DNA of 64,000 nucleotides from positions 186,001 through 250,000 of the forward strand of contig DASZIO010000053.1 of NCBI GenBank assembly GCA_035949055.1, given 5' to 3'. Below are positions 1 through 8,194 of the stretch, one piece after another. How positions within the stretch are numbered: the first letter of the stretch is position 1; each line of letters starts with the position of its first letter. The notes beneath the pieces are model-generated. The model searched no databases. It was not told the DNA's origin and saw only the letters and a list, made by a program, of their open reading frames with translations. This DNA is from Bog-756 sp035949055 (GTDB lineage Bacteria > Actinomycetota > Acidimicrobiia > Acidimicrobiales > RAAP-2). A program made the translations under genes and the position numbers.

Positions 1-299
1 GGCGGGCGGCCGGCGTAGGTGATCCGCAACGTCTCCCCGCCGAGGATGGCGACAAGCTCCTCGTTGACGATCTTCACCACCTGCTGCCCGGGGCTCAGGG
101 CCTGGGAGAGTTCGAGCCCTATGCAGCGGCGGCGTACCGCCTCGGTGAAGCCCCGGACCACGCTGATCTCGACATCCGCCTCGAGCAGGGCGGTCCGGAT
201 CTCGCGGAGGACCTCGTCGACGTCGGCCTCGGTCAGCCGGCCGCGGTTCCGGAGACGGGTGAGGATCCCCTCGAATCTGTCGGTCAGACTCTCGAACAT
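1..299 (-). CDS. ffh: Signal recognition particle protein Ffh, N-terminal part (runs off the window)
   Basis: Only the first ~99 residues are present; the gene continues past base 1. It starts with ATG at 299 and reads MFESLTDRFEGILTRLRNRG, followed by an LTEADVDEVLREIRTALLEADV segment, the typical N-domain helical bundle of SRP54/Ffh. The GTPase G domain and M domain lie outside the window. Ffh binds 4.5S RNA and signal peptides and docks on FtsY, which is encoded just upstream in the same direction, so the pair of SRP GTPases forms one cluster. The 142-bp gap to ftsY contains a tandem repeat. Assignment is firm from the N domain and context. Confidence 0.93.
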   Translation of the reverse strand, partial: MFESLTDRFEGILTRLRNRGRLTEADVDEVLREIRTALLEADVEISVVRGFTEAVRRRCIGLELSQALSPGQQVVKIVNEELVAILGGETLRITYAGRP

Positions 300-374
300 G
301 AGTGCCTCAGGCTACAGGACGGCCGCCGGCCCTCGTCAGCCGCCGCGCCACTCTGGTGGCCGCTCGGCCTGCCA

Positions 375-443
375 GACGCCGGGCAGTCGGCGCGTCTGAC
401 ACGGGGCAGTCGGCGCGTCGGACACGGGGCAGCTCAGCGCGTC
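375..443. repeat. 23-bp imperfect tandem repeat, three copies, running into the ftsY stop
   Basis: Three head-to-tail copies occupy 375-397, 398-420 and 421-443; copies 1 and 2 differ at about three positions and copy 3 has a few more changes. The last copy overlaps the ftsY stop codon (442-444). It is the only notable content of the ffh-ftsY spacer. No spacers separate the copies, so it is not a CRISPR. Confidence 0.85.
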
Positions 444-1770
444 AGAACAAGGCATCGACGAAGGCGACCGGATCGAAATCGACCAAGTCGCCCAGCGCCT
501 CGCCGAGGCCGACCAACTTGACCGGCAAGCCCAGCTCGCTCTGGATGGCGATCACGATCCCGCCCTTGGCGGTGCCGTCGAGCTTGGTCAGGACCACGCC
601 GGACACCTCGACCGCCTCGAGGAACACCTTGGCCTGGGCTAGGCCGTTTTGGCCCGTGGTGGCGTCGAGGACGAGGAGCACCTCCCGCACCCGCCCGGGA
701 GGCCGGTCAGCCACGCGCCGGATCTTCTTCAACTCCTCGATGAGGTTCACCTTGTTGTGCAGCCGGCCGGCCGTGTCGGCGAGGACGACACCGTGACCCT
801 TCGACGCGGCCCGCTGGACCGCGTCGAACACCACCGAGCTCGGGTCACCTCCCTCGGCGCCGCGCACGATGTCGGCATCGGCCCGCGAGGCCCACATGGA
901 CAACTGCTCGCCGGCGGCGGCGCGAAAAGTGTCGCCTGCGGCCAGTAGCACCCTGGCCCCCGAGGCCGCCATCCGGCTGGCCACCTTCCCGACCGTGGTG
1001 GTCTTCCCCACCCCGTTCACGCCGACGAACAGCCAGACGTCGACCGGGCGGTCGTCACCAGCGTCACCAGGGCTCTCCGATCCGCCCGATCCACCCGGAC
1101 CGCCCGGGCCGCTCATTTCGTCGGCATTGCTGGGCATGGCCAAGGTGGCATCCGCCGCCGACAGCAGGGTGACCAGGTCCGACTTCAGGGCATCGACCAA
1201 GGCGTCGGGACCGACGATCCCCCCGCTCTTGACGCGGGCCCGCAGGTCGTCGAGGAGACCGTCGGTGGCGCCCACACCGACATCGGCTCGGATGAGCGCC
1301 TCTTCGAGGTCATCCCAAGTGGAAGCGTCGATCTTCCCTTTCGAGCGAACCGAACCGAGGTAGCCCGAGAGCAGGCCCCTGGCTTTGCCCAGCCGGCTCC
1401 GGAACGATGCGGGCTCGGCCGGCACGGCGGGCTCGGGGGGTGCGATGGGTGCAGCCGCCTCCGGAGGAGCCACGGGGGCCTCCGGTGCGGCCGTCGCGGT
1501 GGATGCCTCGGGAGGGGCCGGAGCCGGCTCCGCTCGTCGGGTCGCCTCGGCGCCGCGGGCCAGCTCGATGTCGGTGGGGGCGTCGCTCGCCACCTCTCCG
1601 GTGGGGACCCGGTCCTTGACCCCCTTCCCCCGGAGTCGCAGCCCCACGGCAACCCCGCCCGCGACGATGAGCACCGGTATGGCGACGACCAGGCCGGTGA
1701 CCACGTCCGAAGAGCCCACCAGGGAGGCGGACACCGAACCGAACGAGGAGGTCAACAGGATGGCGCTCAC
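442..1770 (-). CDS. ftsY: Signal recognition particle receptor FtsY
   Basis: 442-residue SRP receptor GTPase that delivers ribosome-nascent chain complexes to the translocon. A hydrophobic segment near residues 24-45 (VVTGLVVAIPVLIVAGGVAVGL) is a predicted membrane anchor, as in actinobacterial FtsY, followed by a long Ala/Pro/Glu-rich acidic A domain. The NG domain carries G1 GVNGVGKTTT, DTFRAAAGEQL, the G3 motif DTAGRLHNK and G4 TKLDGTAKGG. The start overlaps the smc stop by 4 bp (1767-1770), indicating translational coupling in the acpP-rnc-mutM-smc-ftsY-ffh transcript. Nothing appears missing. Confidence 0.97.
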   Translation of the reverse strand: MSAILLTSSFGSVSASLVGSSDVVTGLVVAIPVLIVAGGVAVGLRLRGKGVKDRVPTGEVASDAPTDIELARGAEATRRAEPAPAPPEASTATAAPEAPVAPPEAAAPIAPPEPAVPAEPASFRSRLGKARGLLSGYLGSVRSKGKIDASTWDDLEEALIRADVGVGATDGLLDDLRARVKSGGIVGPDALVDALKSDLVTLLSAADATLAMPSNADEMSGPGGPGGSGGSESPGDAGDDRPVDVWLFVGVNGVGKTTTVGKVASRMAASGARVLLAAGDTFRAAAGEQLSMWASRADADIVRGAEGGDPSSVVFDAVQRAASKGHGVVLADTAGRLHNKVNLIEELKKIRRVADRPPGRVREVLLVLDATTGQNGLAQAKVFLEAVEVSGVVLTKLDGTAKGGIVIAIQSELGLPVKLVGLGEALGDLVDFDPVAFVDALF

Positions 1771-4700
1771 GCGTCGACCCGGCCGACCGATCCGACCTCG
1801 AGCCCATCGGGGACCGCGTGTGGCTCGGGGCCGGCGCCGTTCTCGCTGTCCGGGCCCACGACGTCCGTGTCCGGGCTCCTGTTGTCCGGGCCCACGACGT
1901 CCGTGTCGGGACGAACGGTGTCGGGGCGCGGTACGCGCTGGCTGACGACCTTGGAGGAACCGCCGGGCGCCATGGTGACGCCGTAGAGGGCGTCAGCAGC
2001 TTCCATCGTCCGCTTCTGGTGGCTCACGATGATGAGCTGTGCCTCGCCCCGGAACTCGTGCACCAGGCCCAGGAACCGTTGCAGGTTGACGTCATCGAGG
2101 GCCGCCTCGACCTCGTCCATCATGTAGAAGGGCGAGGGGCGGCTCCGGAAGACGGCGAAGAGGTAGGCCAGGGCCACCAGCGATCGTTCACCCCCGGACA
2201 ACAGCGACAGCCGCCGTACGTTGCGACCGGCCGGGCGTACCTCGACCTCCACCCCGGTGTCGAGGAGGTTCTCGGGGTCGGTGAGGGAGAGCCGGCCGGT
2301 GCCTCCGGGGAAGAGCGAGGTCACGAGATTGGAGAAATGCTCGTTGACGTCGGCGAACGCCGCGTCGAACACGTGCATGATCTCCTCGTCGAGCGTCCGG
2401 ATCACATGGTGGAGCTCGCGGCGGGCGACGCGCACGTCTTCGACCTGGGACTCGAGGAACTGGTGGCGTTCGTGAAGTTCCGAGAGCTCTTCGAGCGCGA
2501 GCGGATTGACCGGGCCGATGGCGGCCAGCTCCCGTTCGAGCTGCTCGACACGGGCCATCGGGTCCGTGCCCTCAGGGATGTCGGGGGTGGGGGCGTCCAG
2601 TGCCTCCTCGGGCGTGGAGGCCAGCTCCCGTCGGAGCGACTCGACCACCGATTCGCGGCGGATGTCTGCCTCGACCAGGTCGACCTCCACCTTCTGCAGC
2701 CGGCCGCGCACCGCGGCCAGCTCGTGTTCCAAAGCCGACCGCTGCCGGCGCAGCTCTTCGAGCCGGGCCCCACCGGCCCGCACCGCCTCGAGCTGGAGGC
2801 GGTGTCGTTCGCGCAGCTCGGCGAGGGCCGTCTGGAGACGGGCTTCGGCCGAGCCCACCACCGATTGCAGCCGTCCGACCGCGGTCGCGCCCGCCTCCAG
2901 TCGTTGGCGGCGCTCGGCGGCCTGGCGGCGCTCGTCGGCATGCCCGGTGAGCCGGCGCTCGACCTCTTGCCACCGCTGGTCCAGGACACGGCGGCGCTCG
3001 ACCAACCCGGCCGAGCGCACCTCCCATTCGCTGCGTAGTCGGGCCGCCTCGGCGATGCGCTCGTCGATACGACGGCGCTCCTGCCGGGCCGCCACCGCTC
3101 GTTCCGCCGCGTCCACCCGGTTCGCTTCGAGACCGGGCAGCTCGTCACGGAGGGCGGCCGCCCGCCCCGCGTCGCGGGCGATCCGCTCATCGAGCTCTTG
3201 CCGCTGACGGTCGATCTCCTCGAGCTCCGCGGCCATCACGGCCAGGTCGTCCGCCACCCGCTGGCGGGCGGCGCGTGCGGTCTGGTGGGCCGCCTCGTTG
3301 CGGTCGTCGGAGCGGACGGCCTCGCCCGCCGCCAGCCTTGTGGCCTCCACCGCGGCGCGGGCCTCGGCGCGTTCGGCCGCCACCTCGGTCGAGGTGACCG
3401 CGGCCTGCTCGGCCCGGGCTCGGGCCTCCTCGACCACCGCGGCGGTCACCACCCCGCCGGCGGCCCGTACCCGCCAGCCCGCCGACGAGAACCGGTCGCC
3501 GTCCCGGGTGACGATCACGAGGTCCGGTCGGGCCAGGGCCACGTCGATGGCCTCCGACCAACCGCCGGGGGCACAGCTCGAACGGGCCAGCAGCCTGTCG
3601 AGCAGCACGTCGAGACCGGGGAGGTCCCGGGCCTGGTGGTGAGGGCGGACGTGGTTACGGATCGACTCGGTTCCGGGAGGAGCCTCCGGCTCCTCGCCCG
3701 TGAGCCCGGCATCGGTCAGGGCGAGCACGGCCCCGGTGGCGCCACCCTGGCGAAGCCGTGACAGGGCGGCCCGGGCCGGCTCACGACCGGAGACCACCAC
3801 CGCGGCCACCGAGGCGCCGGCCGCGGCCTCGAAGGCGTGTTCCCACCCGGGGTCCACCTCGACCACGTCGAGCAGGGTGCCGACGACTCCGTCGACCCCG
3901 GCCAACAATTCGGCACCGGCGGCACCGCGTGCCTCGTCGAACGCCCGCTCGAGGGCATCGGCCCGGGCCGTCGAGCGATGGAGCTCCTGTTCCGCCTGGC
4001 GGAGCGCCTCCTCGGCCACCTCCAGGCGGCTGACCGCCTCGGCGTGGACCGCTTCGGTCTCTGCCACCGTGGTCTGTAACCGTCGCCGGGCGTCCTCCAG
4101 CTCGGCCAGCCGCTGACCCAGTTCGCCCTCTTCCCCCGCCAGAAGGGTGGCTCGCCGCTCCGACGTGGCCAGGCGGGCCGCCAGCTGGTCGAGGGCGCGC
4201 CGATCCCGCTCGAGGGCGTGCTCCAGCGAGCCGAGTTGACCCCGGGCCACGGTCACCGCCTCGTCGGCCAGGCGCAGCTCGGTGCCGTCCCCCCAAGCTT
4301 CGAGATGGCGCTCGAGCTCCGCGGCCGCGGTGGCCCCGCTCATGGCCACCTCGTCGTGCTCAGGCGCCAAGGTGGCCGCTTCGGCCTCAGTCGTCTCCAG
4401 CTCCTCGGTCAGGCGGGCGCTTTCCGCCTCGAGGGTGGACACCACATCAGCGTCGGCGGCGGCATCGAGGGCGAGCGCCAGCGATCGCTGCCGCTCCCGC
4501 AGCACCCCGGCGAGGCCGCGGGCCCGCTCGACCATCCCCTCGGCGCGCCCGAGCCCGGCGGCCAGGTCGGACTCCCGCTGGGCCGACATCTCGTCGGCGG
4601 TCCGCTCGGTGTCGGCGTCGAGCTCGGAGAGCGACGCTTGGAGCTGGGCTTCGGTGACGAGCAGCTCCGCCTGAGCCCCGGTGGCCCGGCGGTGGCGGTC

Positions 4701-5414
4701 GTCGAGGGCAGCGAGCTCCGTCCCCGCCACATGCAGCCGGACCGCCTTCAGCTCATCGGCCAGCCCGGTGTACGACCGGGCCGCGGCGGCCTGGCGCTCG
4801 AGCGGGCGGATCTGCCGCTTGACTTCCCGCACCAGGTCGAAGAGACGCTCGAGGTTCTCCTCGGTGGCCGCCAGCCGGCGTTCGGACCGCTCGCGGCGCC
4901 GGCGGTACTTGAGCACCCCGGCCGCTTCCTCGATGACCGCCCGACGGTCCTCGGGCCGGGCCTCGAGAATGGCGTCCAGATGCCCCTGGCTGATGATGAC
5001 GTGCTGCTGGCGTCCGACCCCGGTGTCGGACAGGAGCTCTTGGATGTCGAGAAGCCGGCACGGTGCCCCGTTGATGGCGTACTCGCTGTCCCCCGAGCGG
5101 AACAGCGTGCGGGTGATAGTGATCTCGGCCAGGTCCGTGGCCAGCTTGCCGGCCGAGTTGTCGATGGTGAGTGCCACCTCGGCCCGCCCGAGCGAGGGGC
5201 GGTTGGCCGTGCCCATGAAGATGACGTCTTCCATCTTGGCCGATCGCAGGCTCCGGGGGCCCTGGGCCCCGAGCACCCAGGCCACCGCATCCACCACATT
5301 CGACTTCCCACTCCCGTTGGGGCCCACGACCACGGTGATCCCCGGCTCGAATTCGAGGACGGCGGGATCGGCGAAGGACTTGAACCCTTTGAGGGAGAGA
5401 GACTTCAGGAACAC
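1767..5414 (-). CDS. smc: Chromosome segregation protein SMC
   Basis: 1215-residue SMC ATPase of the bacterial condensin, which compacts and resolves sister origins together with ScpA/ScpB (not in this window). Walker A GPNGSGKS lies at residues 31-38, followed by the Q-loop region; two long Ala/Glu/Arg-rich coiled coils flank a hinge near residues 500-650; the C-terminal head has LSGGERSLVALAYLF and Walker B FYMMDEVEAALDD. The protein continues ~50 residues past the usual end with a low-complexity tail holding a 12-residue tandem repeat (PDTDVVGPD twice). The gene is second from the end of its operon and overlaps ftsY by 4 bp. Confidence 0.97.
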   Translation of the reverse strand: MFLKSLSLKGFKSFADPAVLEFEPGITVVVGPNGSGKSNVVDAVAWVLGAQGPRSLRSAKMEDVIFMGTANRPSLGRAEVALTIDNSAGKLATDLAEITITRTLFRSGDSEYAINGAPCRLLDIQELLSDTGVGRQQHVIISQGHLDAILEARPEDRRAVIEEAAGVLKYRRRRERSERRLAATEENLERLFDLVREVKRQIRPLERQAAAARSYTGLADELKAVRLHVAGTELAALDDRHRRATGAQAELLVTEAQLQASLSELDADTERTADEMSAQRESDLAAGLGRAEGMVERARGLAGVLRERQRSLALALDAAADADVVSTLEAESARLTEELETTEAEAATLAPEHDEVAMSGATAAAELERHLEAWGDGTELRLADEAVTVARGQLGSLEHALERDRRALDQLAARLATSERRATLLAGEEGELGQRLAELEDARRRLQTTVAETEAVHAEAVSRLEVAEEALRQAEQELHRSTARADALERAFDEARGAAGAELLAGVDGVVGTLLDVVEVDPGWEHAFEAAAGASVAAVVVSGREPARAALSRLRQGGATGAVLALTDAGLTGEEPEAPPGTESIRNHVRPHHQARDLPGLDVLLDRLLARSSCAPGGWSEAIDVALARPDLVIVTRDGDRFSSAGWRVRAAGGVVTAAVVEEARARAEQAAVTSTEVAAERAEARAAVEATRLAAGEAVRSDDRNEAAHQTARAARQRVADDLAVMAAELEEIDRQRQELDERIARDAGRAAALRDELPGLEANRVDAAERAVAARQERRRIDERIAEAARLRSEWEVRSAGLVERRRVLDQRWQEVERRLTGHADERRQAAERRQRLEAGATAVGRLQSVVGSAEARLQTALAELRERHRLQLEAVRAGGARLEELRRQRSALEHELAAVRGRLQKVEVDLVEADIRRESVVESLRRELASTPEEALDAPTPDIPEGTDPMARVEQLERELAAIGPVNPLALEELSELHERHQFLESQVEDVRVARRELHHVIRTLDEEIMHVFDAAFADVNEHFSNLVTSLFPGGTGRLSLTDPENLLDTGVEVEVRPAGRNVRRLSLLSGGERSLVALAYLFAVFRSRPSPFYMMDEVEAALDDVNLQRFLGLVHEFRGEAQLIIVSHQKRTMEAADALYGVTMAPGGSSKVVSQRVPRPDTVRPDTDVVGPDNRSPDTDVVGPDSENGAGPEPHAVPDGLEVGSVGRVDA
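1847..1907. repeat. 36-bp-period direct repeat in the smc C-terminal tail
   Basis: An exact 25-bp segment occurs at 1847-1871 and again at 1883-1907. The period is 36 bp, so the reading frame is kept and the SMC tail gains a duplicated PDTDVVGPD block. Confidence 0.85.
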
Positions 5415-5471
5415 CGGAGGCTCACCCTACCGGCCGTTACCGGGTGTCGCGGAGGATGGCCGAGGGAATTT

Positions 5472-6314
5472 TCAGACCTGGCAGTGCTCGCAGAAGTAGG
5501 TCGAGCGACCGCCGGACTTCACCTTGACGATGGTGGCGCGGCACCGCCGGCAGGCCTGACCCTCGCGGTCGTAGGCCTGGTGCTGGTCCTGGTAGTCACC
5601 GATCTCCCCGAACAGGTCGCGGTACTGCTCGTCGGCCAGCGACGAGCCCCGTCGCTTGACCGCCTCGGCGAGCGTCTCGACCATGGCCCGGTACAGACGG
5701 CGAACCTCCTGGGAGGAGAGCGAGTTGGACATGCGGTCGTAGCGCAGCCCGGCGGCGAAGAGGATCTCGTCGGCGTACATGTTGCCGATGCCGGCCACGA
5801 ACTCCTGATCCATGAGCAGTGCCTTGAGACCGCTCTTGTGCTGGGCCAACAGCACCCAGAACTTCTCCCAACTCATCACGTCTTCCAGGGGGTCGAAGCC
5901 AAGGTGGGCGAGCTCGGGCAGGGACGGTTCGCCCTCGGCCGGGGCGGCCGACACGAACAGCTCCCCGAAGGTGCGGGGGTCGACGAAGCGCAACTGCCCT
6001 CCCTGGGTGAAGGTGAGTACGGCGTGGGTGTGGGGGGTCTTCGCCTCCTTGGCACTCTTGGCCCGCTGCAGCTGCCCGCTCATGCCCAGATGGACGACGA
6101 GGGTCTGCCCGTCCTCGAGCCCCATGAGCAGGTACTTCCCCGCTCGGTCGATGGACTTGATGGTGTGGCCCTCCAGCCGGGCGCGGAAGTGCTTAGCGCT
6201 CGGGTGGCGCCGGACGGTACGGCCGTTCCGGACCTCGACCGTCTTGATCTTCCGGCCGACGACCTCGGTCTGAAGGTCGCGCCGGATGGTCTCAACCTCG
6301 GGAAGCTCAGGCAT
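5472..6314 (-). CDS. mutM: Formamidopyrimidine-DNA glycosylase (MutM/Fpg)
   Basis: 280-residue bifunctional glycosylase/AP lyase that removes 8-oxoguanine and other oxidised purines. The start chosen is the ATG giving MPELPEVETIRRDL, because Pro2 and Glu3 are the catalytic N-terminal residues of the family; open frame further upstream runs into rnc and is not used. The lesion-recognition and helix-two-turn-helix part includes MDQEFVAGIGNMYADEILF, and the C-terminus is a zinc finger (CRRC and CEHC, separated by ~16 residues). The start overlaps the rnc stop by 8 bp, as in the conserved rnc-mutM arrangement of actinobacteria. Confidence 0.96.
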   Translation of the reverse strand: MPELPEVETIRRDLQTEVVGRKIKTVEVRNGRTVRRHPSAKHFRARLEGHTIKSIDRAGKYLLMGLEDGQTLVVHLGMSGQLQRAKSAKEAKTPHTHAVLTFTQGGQLRFVDPRTFGELFVSAAPAEGEPSLPELAHLGFDPLEDVMSWEKFWVLLAQHKSGLKALLMDQEFVAGIGNMYADEILFAAGLRYDRMSNSLSSQEVRRLYRAMVETLAEAVKRRGSSLADEQYRDLFGEIGDYQDQHQAYDREGQACRRCRATIVKVKSGGRSTYFCEHCQV

Positions 6315-7035
6315 CCCCCCCGCCTCTCTCGACCTCCAACGAGCCGAAGGCCGCTTGGGCGGCAGCCTGCTCGGCGTCCTTCTTCGACCGGCCCTCCCCC
6401 GCTCCGAGACGCTGGCCAGCAACGTACACCGTGGCCTGGTACCGCCGGGCGTGGTCAGGCCCGAATCCGTCGACCTCGTAGCGAGGCACACCGAGGCCCA
6501 CGCTCACCGTCCGCTCCTGGAGCCGGCTCTTGTGGTCGGACTCCCCCGGTTCGCCCACGGCCGCGGCGATCCGGCCTGCGAGCAGGGAAAAGATGAGCCG
6601 TTCGGCCTCAGCGAGCCCACCATCGAGGTAGACCGCCCCGATGACCGCCTCGGTGGCGTCGGCCAGGATCGACTCCTTGGCCCGGCCGCCAGACAGGTCC
6701 TCACCTCGGCCCAGCCTCAAGTCCTCGTCCACCCCGAGCTCGAGGGCCACCTCGGCCAGCACTCGGGTGTTGACCACCGACGCCCGGACCTTGGACATCA
6801 TGCCGTCCGACAACTCAGGATGGTTCCGGAAGGTGTATTCCGCCACCACCAGGCCCAGCACCGCGTCGCCGAGGAACTCGAGCCGCTCGTTCGAGGTCAG
6901 ACCGCCCTGTTCGGCGCACCAGGACCGGTGGGCCATGGCCTCGTCCAACAGGCTCGGGTCGTCGAACTGGTAGTCGATGCTGCCGGCGAGCCGGTGGTTC
7001 CCCCCGGGCGTTCCCGAGACGGTGGAGGGCGCCAT
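6307..7035 (-). CDS. rnc: Ribonuclease III
   Basis: 242-residue double-strand-specific endoribonuclease that processes rRNA precursors and structured mRNAs. The RIIID signature NERLEFLGDAVLG sits near residues 49-61, and the second acidic cluster ESILADATEAVIGAVYLDGG near 120-140 supplies the remaining Mg2+ ligands. The C-terminal part (SDHKSRLQERTVSVGLGVPRY to the end) is the double-stranded RNA-binding domain, with a KKDAEQAAAQAAF helix. It follows acpP by 8 bp and overlaps mutM, consistent with one operon. Confidence 0.96.
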   Translation of the reverse strand: MAPSTVSGTPGGNHRLAGSIDYQFDDPSLLDEAMAHRSWCAEQGGLTSNERLEFLGDAVLGLVVAEYTFRNHPELSDGMMSKVRASVVNTRVLAEVALELGVDEDLRLGRGEDLSGGRAKESILADATEAVIGAVYLDGGLAEAERLIFSLLAGRIAAAVGEPGESDHKSRLQERTVSVGLGVPRYEVDGFGPDHARRYQATVYVAGQRLGAGEGRSKKDAEQAAAQAAFGSLEVERGGGDA

Positions 7036-7043
7036 CGGGCGCC

Positions 7044-7340
7044 TCAGCTCCCTCCGAGCTTGGCGCAGACGTAGTCCACCGCGTCGCGCACGGTGCGGAG
7101 CTCCTCGAGGTCCTCGTCGTCGATGCGGAACCCCACCGACCGCTCCCCGAGCTCCTCTTCTAGGCCCTCGACCAGCTCGATCAGGGCCAACGAGTCCGCA
7201 TCGAGGTCCTCGGCGAACGACGAGGACTCGGCGATGGCGGACGGCTCGATCTCCAGGATGTCGGCGAGCAGGTCGCGGATCAATTCGAGGACCTGACTCC
7301 GGTCGAGCGGTCCCTGTTCCACGTGGGTCTCTGCGGGCAC
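7044..7340 (-). CDS. acpP: Acyl carrier protein
   Basis: 98-residue acidic carrier protein. The phosphopantetheine attachment site is in LDADSLALIELVEGLEEELG, the Ser of DSL being modified. The start is the GTG at 7340, preceded by AGGAG with 5-nt spacing; the open frame extends further upstream but that part is Arg/Pro-rich and has no family similarity. The N-terminus is about 15-20 residues longer than E. coli ACP. It heads the rnc-mutM-smc-ftsY-ffh cluster and would serve FASII and PlsX; plsX and fabZ are also in the window. A divergent ACP for a specialised pathway cannot be excluded. Confidence 0.88.
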   Translation of the reverse strand: MPAETHVEQGPLDRSQVLELIRDLLADILEIEPSAIAESSSFAEDLDADSLALIELVEGLEEELGERSVGFRIDDEDLEELRTVRDAVDYVCAKLGGS

Positions 7341-7725
7341 GGCATCTCCTGTCGTCTGTCTCGGGGGGTCTGGGGTTGTGATCTCGGGTCTGCGGTCCTG
7401 TGTCAAGTCGGCGAGGCGCCCGGCCATCCGGCCTTCGGCCGGCCCGGCCCGGACAAAATCCCTGGCTAGCCCGCTCTGAGCCGACGGCCGTGGCGGCGCA
7501 GCCGGACCCGGCCGACTCACAGGACAGCCGCGGTCACCACCGCGCCGGGTCATCGCATCCAGCCGGGCCGGCGCCCGTCACCTGCGCCGATGTTATCTGA
7601 CCGGAGGATTCACCCGGCCCGCCACCCATGGCGGTCTCCGGGCCGGCCCCCTCCGCTCCGGGCCCGGCAGAGCCCCGGCCGGTCCCTGACGGCTGGGCGA
7701 TCACCCCTGTTGGCCAGGGATTCTG
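7341..7725. other. Non-coding stretch between acpP and the truncated haemoglobin gene
   Basis: I see no supported gene in these 385 bases. A GC hairpin (6-bp stem, 3-nt loop) lies at 7428-7442. A possible minus-strand -10 hexamer TAACAT is at 7595-7590; if used, the acpP transcript would have a leader of roughly 240 nt. The remainder is GC-rich with no recognisable regulatory element. Confidence 0.5.
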
Positions 7726-8118
7726 TCAAACGGCCGTATTGATCAGGCTGTGGGCCGCCATGGTCAGATAGTCGAGCAGCTCGGTCTCGTCGGCCGGAGG
7801 GAGGCCGGCCTCGTGCACCGCGGCCGCCATGTGGCCGAGCCAGGCCTGGGCCTGGGCGGGGCCGATGGCGAAAGGGGCGTGACGCATCCGCAATCGCGGG
7901 TGGCCCCGCTGGTCGCTGTAGTGGCGGGGGCCGCCCCAGTACTGCATGAGGAACAGGGCCAGATGGGCCTTCGGACCGGTCAGGTCATCGGGATAGAGCG
8001 GCCGCAGGAGCGGGTCGGTGGCTACGCCGGCGTAGAACCGGTCCACCAGGGCCACGAAGAAGGGCGCTCCGCCCCACCGCTCGTAGGCGGTCTCCTCCGA
8101 TTTTCGACCCAGCTGCAC
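7726..8118 (-). CDS. glbO: Truncated haemoglobin, group II (GlbO-like)
   Basis: 130-residue haem protein of the 2-on-2 globin family (group II, as in mycobacterial trHbO), expected to bind O2 and other small ligands. Visible motifs: YERWGGAPFFVALVDRFY at the N-terminus, YPDDLTGPKAHLALFLMQYWGGP, and RGHPRLRMRHAPFAIG, which contains the region of the proximal His (RMRHAPF) and precedes the conserved AWLGHM helix. The start is GTG at 8118 because TACAGT lies 6 nt upstream, a leaderless arrangement; a longer frame would run into the divergent gene. The gene is divergent from an acyl-CoA dehydrogenase, 76 bp between starts. Confidence 0.9.
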   Translation of the reverse strand: MQLGRKSEETAYERWGGAPFFVALVDRFYAGVATDPLLRPLYPDDLTGPKAHLALFLMQYWGGPRHYSDQRGHPRLRMRHAPFAIGPAQAQAWLGHMAAAVHEAGLPPADETELLDYLTMAAHSLINTAV

Positions 8119-8124
8119 GTCCTG

Positions 8125-8130
8125 ACTGTA
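8125..8130 (-). promoter_or_regulatory. Leaderless -10 of the haemoglobin gene
   Basis: TACAGT on the minus strand, 6 nt before the GTG at 8118. No Shine-Dalgarno precedes the start. Confidence 0.6.
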
Positions 8131-8194
8131 TGCGGGGCTCGGATAGCCTCCAACCAACCGAACGGGCCAGGCCCGCGGGCACAGGGGGTCCACC

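Noticed and set aside
6315..6491. N-terminal extension of MutM
   Set aside because: MutM needs Pro2 at the mature N-terminus, so MPELPEVE must be the start; the extension lies within rnc.
4218..6596. Long plus-strand open frame opposite smc and mutM
   Set aside because: High G+C keeps the antisense third-position frame free of stops; the translation has no family motifs, while the opposite strand encodes intact SMC and MutM.
7341..7553. Longer acyl carrier protein
   Set aside because: The added residues are Arg/Pro-rich and unlike ACP; AGGAG precedes the GTG at 7340.
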